From: Comamonas odontotermitis
GTDB lineage: Bacteria > Pseudomonadota > Gammaproteobacteria > Burkholderiales > Burkholderiaceae_C
Reading direction: 5' to 3'
Assembly: GCF_014207855.1 (NCBI RefSeq)
Contig: NZ_JACHKZ010000010.1
Span: 1-64,000, forward strand
Length of the DNA: 64,000 nt
The notes under the pieces were generated by a model that had not been told where the DNA came from, did no database searches, and saw nothing but the letters and a program-made list of their open reading frames with translations. Positions 47,670-56,726 of the stretch are shown in pieces. How positions within the stretch are numbered: the first letter of the stretch is position 1; each line of letters opens with the position of its first letter. Made by a program: the position numbers and the translations under genes.

Positions 47670-49409
47670 ATGTTGAAGAACCCTGCCAGCAAGTACCGCG
47701 CCTTTCCTGCCGTTCAGTTGCAAGACCGCACCTGGCCCGATGCCCAGATCACCCAGGCACCCATCTGGCTGTCCACCGATCTGCGCGATGGCAACCAGGC
47801 CCTGATTGAGCCCATGGATCTGGCGCGCAAGCTGCGGATGTTCGACATGCTGGTCAAGATCGGCTTCAAGGAGATCGAAGTCGGCTTTCCGGCCTCGTCG
47901 CAGATCGAATTCGATTTCGTGCGTCAGCTGATCGAGGAAAAGCGGATTCCCGCCGATGTGACGATCCAGGTCATGACACCGGCCCGCCCCGAGCTCATCA
48001 CCCGCACCGTAGAAGCCCTGCAAGGCGCGCCGCGCGCCATCGTTCACATCTACAACGCGGTAGCTCCCGTATGGCGCAAGGTGGTGTTTGGCATGAGCGT
48101 GCCCGAGGTGATGGACCTGGTGCAGTCGCAGGTGACTCACCTGAAGGCCTTGACCGATGCCCAGCCGGGCACCGAATGGATCTTGCAGTATTCGCCCGAG
48201 ACTTTCTCGTTGGCAGAGCTCGATGTTTCGCTGCAGGCCTGCGAAACCGCGATTGCTGCCTGGGGTGCGGGCCGCGACATCATCCTGAACCTGCCCACCA
48301 CGGTAGAAAACACCACGCCCAATGTGTTTGCCGACCAGATTGAATGGATGGTGCGGCAGTTCAAGGGCCGCCCGGAAGTCGTGGTGTCGGTGCACCCGCA
48401 CAACGACCGTGGCACCGGCACCGCCAGTGCCGAAATGGCGCTGCTGGCGGGGGCGCACCGAGTGGAGGGATGCCTGTTCGGCAATGGCGAACGCACCGGC
48501 AATCTCGACATCGTGAACGTGGCGCTCAACATGTATGTGCAGGGCGTGTCGCCCGGGCTCGATTTCTCGGACATCGATGCGATTCGTGCCGAGGTCGAAC
48601 ACTGCAACCAGCTGCCCGTGCCAGCCCGCCATCCCTATGCGGGTGATCTGGTCTATACATCGTTCTCCGGCTCGCACCAGGATGCCATCAAGAAAGCTTT
48701 TGCGGCGCGTAACGAAGGCGATGTGTGGGAGATGCCGTATCTGCCGATCGACCCCAAGGACCTGGGTCGCAGCTATGAGGCGGTGATCCGCGTCAACAGC
48801 CAGTCGGGCAAGGGCGGTATCTCGTATCTGCTCGAAGAGGAATATGGCCTTACTATGCCGCGCCGCCTGCAGATTGAGTTCAGCCAGGTGGTGCAACGCG
48901 CCATGGATGTGACGGGCACTGAATTCACGGCGAAGGACTTGTGGCAGATCTTTGAGCGCGAATACCAGCTGGATGCCAACTATGCCGTCGCCCAATGCCG
49001 CGTGGAGCCTGCAGGCAGCAACGAGGGCGAGGTGCGGGTATCCGGCAGGGTACAGATTGCGGGCCAGTCCATTGCGGTGCAAGGACAAGGCAACGGCCCC
49101 ATCGATGCCTTTGTTCACGCCATCAGCAGCGCTACCGGCGTGCCGGTACGGGTGCTGGATTACAGTGAGCACGCTATGCATTCCGTAGCTGGTGGCGCTT
49201 TCGCTGGTAGCGCAGGAGGCCAGAACGGTGCCAATGCCAAGGCCGCAGCCTATGTAGAGTTGCGGGTGAACGAGAGCCAGACCCTGTATGGCGCAGGCAT
49301 GGACAGCAACATTACCCAGGCGGCCTTCCGCGCCGTGATGAGCGCCCTGGCGCGCAGCGGCGCTGTCACCCGTGTGAATACGCCAGCGGGCGACACGGTT
49401 GCCGCGTAA
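47670..49409 (+). CDS. leuA: 2-isopropylmalate synthase, long (LeuA type 2) form
   Basis: This 579-residue enzyme condenses acetyl-CoA with 2-oxoisovalerate, the committing step of leucine synthesis. It has the LeuA type-2 start (KYRAFPAVQLQDRTWPDAQI), the catalytic STDLRDGNQALIEPMD and HPHNDRGTGTASAEMALLAG, and a C-terminal leucine-binding domain. A stretch at about residues 506-518 is encoded by a dispersed-repeat copy (49186-49222). Transcription is probably controlled by the upstream attenuator. A second, class 1 leuA follows. Confidence 0.96.
   Translation: MLKNPASKYRAFPAVQLQDRTWPDAQITQAPIWLSTDLRDGNQALIEPMDLARKLRMFDMLVKIGFKEIEVGFPASSQIEFDFVRQLIEEKRIPADVTIQVMTPARPELITRTVEALQGAPRAIVHIYNAVAPVWRKVVFGMSVPEVMDLVQSQVTHLKALTDAQPGTEWILQYSPETFSLAELDVSLQACETAIAAWGAGRDIILNLPTTVENTTPNVFADQIEWMVRQFKGRPEVVVSVHPHNDRGTGTASAEMALLAGAHRVEGCLFGNGERTGNLDIVNVALNMYVQGVSPGLDFSDIDAIRAEVEHCNQLPVPARHPYAGDLVYTSFSGSHQDAIKKAFAARNEGDVWEMPYLPIDPKDLGRSYEAVIRVNSQSGKGGISYLLEEEYGLTMPRRLQIEFSQVVQRAMDVTGTEFTAKDLWQIFEREYQLDANYAVAQCRVEPAGSNEGEVRVSGRVQIAGQSIAVQGQGNGPIDAFVHAISSATGVPVRVLDYSEHAMHSVAGGAFAGSAGGQNGANAKAAAYVELRVNESQTLYGAGMDSNITQAAFRAVMSALARSGAVTRVNTPAGDTVAA
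49186..49222 (+). repeat. Dispersed-repeat copy inside leuA coding sequence
   Basis: TAGCTGGTGGCGCTTTCGC, then TGGTAGCGCAGGAGGCCA, resembles the dispersed element (TAGCTGCTGGCGCTT...AGCGC...GGAGGCC) and is translated in the variable, Gly/Ala-rich part of the LeuA C-terminal domain. Confidence 0.55.
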
Positions 49410-49528
49410 GCAAATGCAGGCAAAGCACGTACACTGTCGGGTTGAGCCCGGCTGCGGGCGTGCTGCGCATTGAATAACAGAGGTGGTGCCAAAAGCGCTG
49501 CCTGCAAACCCATGCCATGGAGAACACG

Positions 49529-51067
49529 ATGAGCGATCAACTGATTATTTTTGACACCACCTTGCGTGACGGCGAACAGTCGCCAGGCGCTTCGATGACC
49601 AAGGACGAGAAGCTGCGCATTGCCCGCCAGTTGGAACGCCTGAAGGTGGACGTGATCGAAGCGGGCTTTGCGGCTAGCTCCAACGGTGATTTCGATTGCG
49701 TGCAGAGCATCGCGTCGATCATCAAGGATTCCACCGTGTGCTCGCTGGCCCGTGCCAACGACCGTGACATCGCCCGCGCCGCAGAAGCGCTCAAGCCTGC
49801 CAACCGCGCACGTATCCACACCTTCATTGCAACCAGCCCGCTGCACATGGAGAAAAAGCTGCGCATGTCGCCCGACGAAGTGTTCGAGCAGGCCCGGATG
49901 TCGGTACGCTTTGCCCGCAACCTGGTGGGAGACATCGAATTCAGCCCCGAAGACGGCTACCGCAGCGACCCGGATTTTCTCTGCCGCGTGATCGAGGCGG
50001 TGATTGCCGAAGGCGCCACCACCATCAATGTGCCCGACACGGTGGGCTACGCCATCCCTGAGCTGTACGGCAACTTCATCAAGAACCTGCGCGAGCGCAT
50101 TCCCAACAGCGACAAGGCTGTCTGGTCGGTGCATTGCCATAACGATCTGGGCATGGCCGTTGCCAATTCGTTGGCCGGCGTCAAGATTGGCGGCGCGCGC
50201 CAGGTGGAATGCACCATCAATGGCCTGGGTGAGCGCGCGGGCAATTGCTCGCTCGAAGAAGTGGTGATGGCCGTCAAGACGCGCCGTGACTACTTTGGTC
50301 TGGATGTCAATATCGACACGCAGCACATTGTTGCCGCCAGCAAGATGGTGAGCCAGACCACCGGCTTCGTCGTGCAACCCAATAAGGCCGTGGTGGGCGC
50401 CAATGCGTTTGCCCATGCCTCGGGCATTCACCAGGACGGAGTGCTGAAGGCGCGTGACACCTACGAGATCATGCGTGCGGAAGACGTGGGCTGGAGCGCC
50501 AACAAGATCGTGCTGGGCAAGTTGTCTGGCCGCAATGCCTTCAAGCAACGCCTGCAGGAGCTGGGTGTGGTGATGGAGAGCGAGAGCGACATCAATGCCG
50601 CCTTTGCGCGCTTCAAGGATCTGGCCGACCGCAAGAGCGAAATCTTCGACGAGGACATTCTGGCACTGGTCAACACCGAAGGTACACATGGCGATTCCGA
50701 AGCCTTCCGCTTCGTTTCGCTGGCGCAGGCGAGCGAGACGGGCGAGCAGCCCAAGGCGACCGTGGTGCTGATGGCCCATGGCAAGGAAGTGAAGGGCGAA
50801 TCCACCGGCAACGGCCCGGTGGATGCCTCGATGAAGGCGATTGAGTCGCAGGCCAAGAGTGGCGCTGAAATGGTGCTGTATGCGGTCAACGCCATCAGCG
50901 GCTCCACCGAGAGCCAGGGCGAGGTGACCGTGCGCTTGCAGCAGGGCGGTCGTATCGTCAATGGCGTGGGCGCCGACCCCGATATCGTGGTCGCGTCGGC
51001 GAAGGCTTACATCGCCGCGCTCAATAAGTTACAAAATCCTACGGAGAAGGTAGCTGCACAAGGATGA
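49529..51067 (+). CDS. leuA: 2-isopropylmalate synthase, class 1 (E. coli-like) form
   Basis: The protein has 512 residues from the ATG at 49529, preceded by GGAG at 6-bp spacing; an in-frame ATG at 49517 has no such site. The class 1 pattern is clear: [40 protein letters not shown], and [20 protein letters not shown]. The C-terminal allosteric domain is normal. It is a second, distantly related enzyme for the same reaction as the gene 120 bp upstream. A terminator follows. Confidence 0.96.
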   Translation: MSDQLIIFDTTLRDGEQSPGASMTKDEKLRIARQLERLKVDVIEAGFAASSNGDFDCVQSIASIIKDSTVCSLARANDRDIARAAEALKPANRARIHTFIATSPLHMEKKLRMSPDEVFEQARMSVRFARNLVGDIEFSPEDGYRSDPDFLCRVIEAVIAEGATTINVPDTVGYAIPELYGNFIKNLRERIPNSDKAVWSVHCHNDLGMAVANSLAGVKIGGARQVECTINGLGERAGNCSLEEVVMAVKTRRDYFGLDVNIDTQHIVAASKMVSQTTGFVVQPNKAVVGANAFAHASGIHQDGVLKARDTYEIMRAEDVGWSANKIVLGKLSGRNAFKQRLQELGVVMESESDINAAFARFKDLADRKSEIFDEDILALVNTEGTHGDSEAFRFVSLAQASETGEQPKATVVLMAHGKEVKGESTGNGPVDASMKAIESQAKSGAEMVLYAVNAISGSTESQGEVTVRLQQGGRIVNGVGADPDIVVASAKAYIAALNKLQNPTEKVAAQG

Positions 51068-51102
51068 GGCTTCGGAATATAATTTCACTTAAATAATTGA
51101 AG

Positions 51103-51137
51103 AGTCGCGTAAGTTAATGAAATTGCGCGACTTTTTA
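51103..51137 (+). terminator. Terminator of the class 1 leuA
   Basis: AGTCGCG and CGCGACT form a 7-bp stem with a 16-base AT-rich loop, followed by TTTTTAG. Confidence 0.7.
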
Positions 51138-51184
51138 GATTCCGAATTTTATCTTCAGCTATCGTTTTTGTAGGGAGCAGAATA

Positions 51185-52375
51185 ATGGCGCCATCCAACC
51201 GCAGTGTTTTGCGTCGTTTTTCACACATTTTTGCAATCTGTGCGTTGGCAATTGGCGTCGGTATGCCGCATGCCTATGCTGCTACCAAAAAGAAAGCTGC
51301 CCCTGCCAAGGTCCATGTAGAAGCCAAGGCTGGCAAGAAGCAGGCGGCTGCTGCCCAAAAGGGCGAGCGCAATGGTCGCGCGCACAAGGAGGCAGTTGCC
51401 TCCAAAGGCTCTTCCAAAAAAGTAGCGGACAAATCAGCGGGCAAGGGTACCAAGGGCAAGACGGTGGTGGCCAAGGCTGGCAAGGCAGATAAGGCTGATA
51501 AGGGGGGCAGGCGCCACGCACGCGCCGCTGCAGCAGCGGCGGCCCTGGTCGCTGTGGAAGCTGCTCCAGCGCGCCAATCCTTCGGCCAGATGGCCGGGCT
51601 GCATGATGTCATGGATCCGCTGGCGCTCAAGTCCAGCGTGGCGCTGGTGCTGGATCAGGATACGCATGAAGTGCTGCTGTCCAAAAATGACCATGCCGTG
51701 CTGCCAATTGCCTCGCTCACCAAGCTGATGACGGGGCTGATCATTTCCCAGGCGAACTTGCCGATGGATGAAGAGATCACCATCACGCAAGACGACGTGG
51801 ATACTGAAAAGCACAGCAGCTCGCGCCTGCGCGTTGGCACGACCTTGATGCGTGGCGAGCTGCTGCACCTGGCGCTGATGTCCAGCGAAAACCGCGCTGC
51901 CCATGCGCTGGGGCGCACTTTTCCTGGTGGCATGTCTTCGTTTGTGGGCCAGATGAACATGAAGGCAAAGATGCTGGGCATGGCCGATACCCGCTATGTG
52001 GAGCCCACGGGGCTGTCCAGCTCCAACCAATCCAGCGCGCACGATCTGGCAACTCTGGTGAATGTGGCGCACTCCGATCCTTTGCTGCGTGAGCTGACCA
52101 CCTCGCCGTCTTACCAGGTGGAAGTGGGCGAGCGAACGGTGCAGTTCAACAATACCAACCGCCTCGTTCACAACCCCGATTGGAACATCGGCCTGCAAAA
52201 GACGGGCTACATCTCTGAAGCCGGTCGCTGTCTGGTGCTGCAAGCCCAGGTGGCTGGCCGCAAGCTGATCATGGTGTTCCTGGATTCTGCTGGCCGCTTC
52301 AGCCGTCTGGCGGACGCCGAGCGTGTGCGCCACTGGGTCGAAGGCTCGGGCGGACGATTGCTGGCCAAGCACTGA
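51185..52375 (+). CDS. D-alanyl-D-alanine endopeptidase/carboxypeptidase (PBP7-like)
   Basis: This 396-residue secreted penicillin-binding protein has a signal peptide over about residues 1-33. A Lys/Ala-rich, low-complexity linker follows (about 35-120, for example KKAAPAKVHVEAKAGKKQ). The S11 peptidase domain carries SxxK in IASLTKLMTGLI, SxN in MSSENRAAHAL and KTG in LQKTGYISEAG. It cleaves peptidoglycan cross-links or terminal D-Ala in the periplasm. GGGAG precedes the ATG. Confidence 0.93.
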   Translation: MAPSNRSVLRRFSHIFAICALAIGVGMPHAYAATKKKAAPAKVHVEAKAGKKQAAAAQKGERNGRAHKEAVASKGSSKKVADKSAGKGTKGKTVVAKAGKADKADKGGRRHARAAAAAAALVAVEAAPARQSFGQMAGLHDVMDPLALKSSVALVLDQDTHEVLLSKNDHAVLPIASLTKLMTGLIISQANLPMDEEITITQDDVDTEKHSSSRLRVGTTLMRGELLHLALMSSENRAAHALGRTFPGGMSSFVGQMNMKAKMLGMADTRYVEPTGLSSSNQSSAHDLATLVNVAHSDPLLRELTTSPSYQVEVGERTVQFNNTNRLVHNPDWNIGLQKTGYISEAGRCLVLQAQVAGRKLIMVFLDSAGRFSRLADAERVRHWVEGSGGRLLAKH

Positions 52376-52425
52376 TTGCTACGGATTACCACTGCTTGTC
52401 TGTACGCCGGCCATCAACGGCTTAT

Positions 52426-52454
52426 AAAAAAACCTGCCATTGGCAGGTTTTTTT
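52426..52454. terminator. Bidirectional terminator between the PBP7-like and IclR genes
   Basis: AAAAAAACCTGCC and GGCAGGTTTTTTT form a 13-bp stem with loop ATT and a T or A tract on each side. It serves both convergent genes. Confidence 0.9.
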
Positions 52455-52488
52455 CATAAAGAGGGCAGAACGAGGTGGCGCAGATGGT

Positions 52489-53286
52489 TCAGCGGGCTAC
52501 CGCCGACTTGCGCTCTTCAAAACCCAGTGCGGCAGAGATTTCAGTGGCGGTGGCCTGCAGCTTGCTCGTCCAGTTGTCGTCCAGCCGGTCTGCGGGGGCG
52601 GAAACGGACAGGCCGGCAACGAGGCGGCCCTGGTCGTCGTAAATGCCTGCTGCCATGCAGCGCACGCCCAGCTCCAACTCTTCATTGTCGCGCGCAAGGC
52701 CGTATTGGCGGGTTTTGGAGAGTTCGCGCTCCAGCACAGCCAGATTGGTGATGCTGTTCTTGGTATTGCCGGCCAGGCCCGTGCGCATGGCGTAGGCGCG
52801 AACACGCTCGGGCTCTTCGGCTGCCAGAAACAGCTTGCCTGTGGAGGTGAGATGCAGCGGCGCATGGCCGCCAATGGCGCGCACCACCTGCATGCCCGAG
52901 CGTTCAGAAAAGCTGCGCTCCACATACACGATCTCGTCACCCTGGCGCATGCTCAGATTGATGGCCTGCTGCGTGGCCAGATGCAGACGGCGCATGGGCA
53001 GCAGGGCCACTTCGCGCACGTTGATGCGGGCTTTCACGAGGTTGCCCAGCTCCAGAAGCCGCATGCCCAGGCGATAGCTGCCCGATTCGGGGCGGTCGAC
53101 GAAGCGGCCAATGGTCAGGTCATTGAGGATGCGGTGCGTGGTGGACGGGTGCAGGCCGGTGATTTCGCTCAGCTCTTTCAGCGACACCGCTTCCTCGCGC
53201 GAGGCGAGCACATCCAGCAGTGTGAACATGCGCTCTAGCACTTGCACGCTGGGTTTGGCGGCGGTGTCGTGGTGTGGTTTGGTCAT
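52489..53286 (-). CDS. IclR-family transcriptional regulator
   Basis: The protein has 265 residues from the ATG at 53286; the frame stays open upstream into the bpt gene, which is coincidental. An N-terminal winged helix covers about 20-75 (EAVSLKELSEITGLHPSTTH). The ligand-binding domain follows with EIVYVERSFSERSGMQVVRA and CMAAGIYDDQGRLVAGLSVS typical of IclR. The effector is unknown. It is convergent with the PBP7-like gene and lies 64 bp downstream of bpt on the same strand. Confidence 0.93.
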   Translation of the reverse strand: MTKPHHDTAAKPSVQVLERMFTLLDVLASREEAVSLKELSEITGLHPSTTHRILNDLTIGRFVDRPESGSYRLGMRLLELGNLVKARINVREVALLPMRRLHLATQQAINLSMRQGDEIVYVERSFSERSGMQVVRAIGGHAPLHLTSTGKLFLAAEEPERVRAYAMRTGLAGNTKNSITNLAVLERELSKTRQYGLARDNEELELGVRCMAAGIYDDQGRLVAGLSVSAPADRLDDNWTSKLQATATEISAALGFEERKSAVAR

Positions 53287-53350
53287 GCGTTGGGTGGCGG
53301 TGTAATGGCGAAAAGCAAAAAGAGAATGTGGTGCTTGAGGGGCAAGCGCA

Positions 53351-54112
53351 TCAAGCTGCAGAATGTATAGCAAAACTGGCAGGTTGCCAGCGCTGATCCA
53401 CATAGACCTCATAGGGCTGGTAATCGGCCTTGTATTGCATCTTGCGGCTCTCTTCGATCCAGTAGCCCAGGTACAGGTAGGGCAGGCCCATGGTGCGGCA
53501 TTGCGCAATCTGCCACAGCACGTTGTAGGTGCCGTAGCTGGTGTGGGGCTCGGGCTCGTAGAAGGTGTAGACGGCTGAGAGGCCGTCATTGAGGATGTCG
53601 ATGATCGACACCATCTTGAGCGGGCCGGGCTGCTGCGGCTGGGCACCGGGCAGGCGAAATTCCACCAGACGGCTGTTGACGCGGCTTTGCAGCATGAATT
53701 GCGAGTACTGCTCGACACTGTCTTCGTCCATGCCACCGCCGGTATGGCGTGCAGCCTGGTAGCGCAGATACAGCTCATAGTGCTCGCGCAGAAAACCCAG
53801 GGGAAGTACGCGAACTTCCAGGTTCTGGTGCTCCTTGAGGGCACGGCGCTGGTGGCGCTTGGGCTTGAAATCAAGTGCTGCTACGCGCAGCGGCACGCAG
53901 GCCTGGCAGCCGTCGCAGTACGGACGGTAGGTGAACAGGCCGCTGCGGCGAAAGCCCTGCTGGATCAGCTCCGAATACACATCGTTCTGAATCGCATGGC
54001 TGGGCGTGGCCACCTGCGAACGGGCCATGCGCTCGCTCAGGTAGCTGCAGGGGTAGGGTGCCGTTGCATAGAACTGCAGCGAATGCAACGGAAGTTCGTT
54101 GAGCCTACTCAT
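53351..54112 (-). CDS. bpt: Aspartate/glutamate leucyltransferase
   Basis: This 253-residue ATE-like enzyme adds leucine to N-terminal Asp or Glu of proteins, marking them for ClpS/ClpAP degradation. The N-terminal Cys-rich motif is [17 protein letters not shown]. The conserved [18 protein letters not shown] and [18 protein letters not shown] are present. It overlaps aat by 8 bp and is translationally coupled to it, the normal aat-bpt pair. Confidence 0.95.
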   Translation of the reverse strand: MSRLNELPLHSLQFYATAPYPCSYLSERMARSQVATPSHAIQNDVYSELIQQGFRRSGLFTYRPYCDGCQACVPLRVAALDFKPKRHQRRALKEHQNLEVRVLPLGFLREHYELYLRYQAARHTGGGMDEDSVEQYSQFMLQSRVNSRLVEFRLPGAQPQQPGPLKMVSIIDILNDGLSAVYTFYEPEPHTSYGTYNVLWQIAQCRTMGLPYLYLGYWIEESRKMQYKADYQPYEVYVDQRWQPASFAIHSAA

Positions 54113-54893
54113 CCGTATGTGCCGTATGTGGAAATGTCATTTCAGATAGTGGGATTATGTCAGCCCAATCGCTGGCTGCAAACTCCCAGCGCATTGCGGG
54201 TTGCTGCACCTGCTCTGCAACGTGAGCCACAAATTGCGCGCGGGGGATTTCGGCTGCGCCCATGAAGGCCAGATGGCCAGTGTTCTGCTGGCAATCGATC
54301 ATTGTCACCCCCTCGCGCCGGCACAGCGCCACCAGCGCGGCAAGGGCGATCTTGGAGCCATTGCTGATGGTGGTGAACATGGATTCGCCAAATACGGCGC
54401 GGCCGATGGCTACACAATACAGCCCCGCTACCAGCTCTTCGTTCATCCACACTTCAACGCTGTGGGCAAAACCATCATGGTGAAGCTGGGTGTAAGCGGA
54501 CTGGATGTCGTCCACGATCCAGGTGCCGTCCTGGCCATCCCGGCTGATCTGGCTGCAGGCGCGAATCACAGCGGGGAAATCGCTGTCGATGCGCAGCGCA
54601 AAACCTGGTGTTGCCTCCGCTTTGCGCAGGGCTTGCCTGAGTGAGCGGTGCAGACGGAAGTGCGCGGGCTGCAATACCATGCGCGGATCGGTGGACCACC
54701 AGAGGATTGGCGAATCTCCGCTGAACCAGGGAAAGATGCCGTGCCGGTAGGCTTGTTGCAGACGGGCACTGTCGAGCCTGCCGCCTGCAGCCAGCAGGCC
54801 AGGGTGGGGGGTATGGGCTCCCCAGGCTTGCTCCACTGGGGGAAATGGATCGTCTGGCTCCAGCCAGGGCAGTGGCGGCAATGGGCGCGGCAC
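54105..54893 (-). CDS. aat: Leucyl/phenylalanyl-tRNA-protein transferase
   Basis: The 262-residue enzyme transfers Leu or Phe from tRNA to N-terminal Arg or Lys. A GTG is the only sensible start in frame, because a stop lies shortly upstream. Landmarks are [56 protein letters not shown] and [20 protein letters not shown]. It forms an operon with bpt. Together they supply the two bacterial N-degron labels. Confidence 0.96.
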   Translation of the reverse strand: MPRPLPPLPWLEPDDPFPPVEQAWGAHTPHPGLLAAGGRLDSARLQQAYRHGIFPWFSGDSPILWWSTDPRMVLQPAHFRLHRSLRQALRKAEATPGFALRIDSDFPAVIRACSQISRDGQDGTWIVDDIQSAYTQLHHDGFAHSVEVWMNEELVAGLYCVAIGRAVFGESMFTTISNGSKIALAALVALCRREGVTMIDCQQNTGHLAFMGAAEIPRAQFVAHVAEQVQQPAMRWEFAASDWADIIPLSEMTFPHTAHTDE

Positions 54894-55005
54894 GTTGGCA
54901 GTCTCACGATGAAAAAATCACCCTGCATTGTGCTGGAAATTGGCCCCGGGTAAAGCCCTGGGCTGGCTTTTGAATGACGCTTTCGGGTGGCGGGGCGCCA
55001 AAGAA

Positions 55006-55035
55006 AAAACCCATATGCCTGGGCATATGGGTTTT
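55006..55035 (-). terminator. Terminator of the tRNA-Asn cluster
   Basis: AAAACCCATATGCC and GGCATATGGGTTTT form a long stem with a tiny loop, followed on the minus strand by T residues. It lies 4 bp beyond the last tRNA. Confidence 0.85.
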
Positions 55036-55039
55036 GATC

Positions 55040-55115
55040 TGGCTCCTCAACCTGGGCTCGAACCAGGGACCTACGGATTAACAGTCCGGCGCTCTACCGA
55101 CTGAGCTATTGAGGA
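55040..55115 (-). tRNA. tRNA-Asn (GTT), copy 4 in transcription order
   Basis: The 76-nt cloverleaf reads TCCTCAA acceptor, D-loop with GTCGG, anticodon loop CTGTTAA (GTT), TTCGAGC T-loop and an encoded CCA. Confidence 0.98.
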
Positions 55116-55169
55116 ATATCGGTACAAATTTTTGGCGGCAACCTTGTGCAATTGCAAGACGCCCGGTTT

Positions 55170-55245
55170 TGGCTCCTCAACCTGGGCTCGAACCAGGGAC
55201 CTACGGATTAACAGTCCGGCGCTCTACCAACTGAGCTATTGAGGA
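55170..55245 (-). tRNA. tRNA-Asn (GTT), copy 3
   Basis: Same cloverleaf as the neighbouring copy, except for T in place of C in the D-loop (GTTGG). Anticodon GTT, CCA encoded. Confidence 0.98.
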
Positions 55246-55296
55246 ATGTGTCGGTTTGACAGTGTGCCCTGAGCGATTGCAGGGCGGTGTGTGTGA

Positions 55297-55372
55297 TGGC
55301 TCCTCAACCTGGGCTCGAACCAGGGACCTACGGATTAACAGTCCGGCGCTCTACCAACTGAGCTATTGAGGA
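55297..55372 (-). tRNA. tRNA-Asn (GTT), copy 2
   Basis: Identical to copy 3, with the D-loop variant GTTGG. Anticodon GTT, CCA encoded. Confidence 0.98.
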
Positions 55373-55420
55373 ATATCGGTAAACAAGGCTTTGTTCGATT
55401 GCAAAGCCGAAAAAATTCTT

Positions 55421-55496
55421 TGGCTCCTCAACCTGGGCTCGAACCAGGGACCTACGGATTAACAGTCCGGCGCTCTACCGACTGAGCTATTGAGGA
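55421..55496 (-). tRNA. tRNA-Asn (GTT), copy 1
   Basis: Identical to copy 4, with the D-loop variant GTCGG. It is first in the minus-strand transcript. Anticodon GTT, CCA encoded. Confidence 0.98.
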
Positions 55497-55545
55497 ACAA
55501 GACCGCAATTATAGAACGAATTTCAGGCTTCAAAAAGTGAAGCAA

Positions 55546-56013
55546 TTATTTTTTGGGATTTCCGGCAGGGGCTGCATCGCCAGCAGGTTCCGGCCGGCAC
55601 CACAGCCAGACAAGCACGCAGGCCATGCAGCCGATGGACAAGGCCTTGGCCCAGACGGGCGCAGGCACCAGCAGCATGATGAGCGCGCAGACCGCCATGG
55701 TGGCGGTGGCGTTCCACTTGGCCCGGCGGCTCACAAAGCCGCCTGCAGCCCAGTTGCGCAGCATGCCGCCAAATAGCCTGTGCCGCCAGAGCCAGCCATG
55801 CAGGCGTTCTGAACTGCGAGCCGCACAGGCCCCGGCAATCAGAATGAATACTGTGGTGGGCAGCCCTGGAACAAAGATGCCCACGACGCCCATGCACAGA
55901 CTGACCACCGCACCAAGCAGCAGGAGCCAACGCAGCAGTGGGCTGCGGATGGGGCAGTACGCAGGAGGCGCATTGCCATGCAGTGGCGGGGAGGGCACGC
56001 GGGGCTCGGGCAT
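55546..56013 (-). CDS. DUF454 (YbaN-like) inner-membrane protein
   Basis: The protein has 155 residues from the chosen ATG at 56013; further in-frame ATGs at 56028 and 56103 are possible, since the frame is open into the def promoter. The DUF454 core is clear: [21 protein letters not shown], then [20 protein letters not shown] and [18 protein letters not shown], with two later helices. The function of the family is unknown. It is divergent from def. Confidence 0.82.
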   Translation of the reverse strand: MPEPRVPSPPLHGNAPPAYCPIRSPLLRWLLLLGAVVSLCMGVVGIFVPGLPTTVFILIAGACAARSSERLHGWLWRHRLFGGMLRNWAAGGFVSRRAKWNATATMAVCALIMLLVPAPVWAKALSIGCMACVLVWLWCRPEPAGDAAPAGNPKK

Positions 56014-56120
56014 GCCGCCATTGTGCATCTGCCGGCAAGACAATAGGCGGATACCGGGCAAGCGAGCCTGCGAGAGCGCGCGTGCCAACGAATCGGTATG
56101 CATTGCGCTACCATGCCGCA

Positions 56121-56660
56121 ATGGCAATTCATCCGATCTTGAAAATGGGCGACGCACGGTTGCTGCGCACGGCGCAGCCCGTCACCGCATTCGACACCGA
56201 TGCGCTACACCAGCTGGTGCAGGATCTGCTCGATACCATGCGTGCTGCGCAAGGGGCAGGCCTGGCGGCGCCACAGATCGGCGTGGACCAGCAGGTGGTG
56301 TTTTTTGGCTCCAATGAGCGCAATCCGCGCTACCCCGATCGGCCCCTGGTGCCGCCAACGGTGCTGATCAATCCCGTCATCACGCCTCTGTCGGATGAAG
56401 AGGCCAGTGACTGGGAGGGTTGCCTGTCCGTGCCCGGCATGCGGGGGCTGGTGCCGCGCTGGCAGAAAATCCGCTACACCGGTTTTGACCAGTATGGCGA
56501 TGCGATTGACCGGGTGGCCGAGGGCTTTCATGCGCGCGTGGTGCAGCATGAGTGCGATCACCTGTGGGGCAAGCTCTATCCCATGCGGATGCGCGACTTC
56601 ACGCAGTTTGGCTTTACCGAGGTGCTGTTTCCTGATATCAGCGCTGCTGAAGACGATTGA
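56121..56660 (+). CDS. def: Peptide deformylase
   Basis: This 179-residue metalloenzyme removes the formyl group from nascent N-terminal Met. All three motifs are present: [19 protein letters not shown] (Cys ligand) and QHECDHLWG (two His ligands and Glu). The start is the ATG at 56121; upstream frame is open but unrelated. Methionine aminopeptidase, the next enzyme in N-terminal processing, is encoded 3 kb downstream. Confidence 0.97.
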   Translation: MAIHPILKMGDARLLRTAQPVTAFDTDALHQLVQDLLDTMRAAQGAGLAAPQIGVDQQVVFFGSNERNPRYPDRPLVPPTVLINPVITPLSDEEASDWEGCLSVPGMRGLVPRWQKIRYTGFDQYGDAIDRVAEGFHARVVQHECDHLWGKLYPMRMRDFTQFGFTEVLFPDISAAEDD

Positions 56661-56669
56661 TCAAAAACA

Positions 56670-56708
56670 ATAGCTATCAGCGCTTTGTGGGTAAGCGCTG
56701 AGGCTGAT
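56670..56708 (+). repeat. Dispersed AGCGCT/GATAGC repeat copy with hairpin
   Basis: AATAGCTATCAGCGCTTTG, then TGGGTAAGCGCTGAGGCTGA. CAGCGCTT (56678-56685) and AAGCGCTG (56693-56700) form an 8-bp hairpin between the convergent def and glnD genes, where it may act as a terminator. Confidence 0.65.
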
Positions 56709-56726
56709 TTTATACAGAGAAACTGC

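Noticed and set aside
52489-53874. A 461-codon fusion of IclR with an upstream extension
   Set aside because: The extension is antisense-frame reading of bpt; the IclR family begins at the ATG at 53286.
55040-55496. Four regularly spaced direct repeats resembling a CRISPR array
   Set aside because: Each unit folds as a complete tRNA-Asn with encoded CCA.
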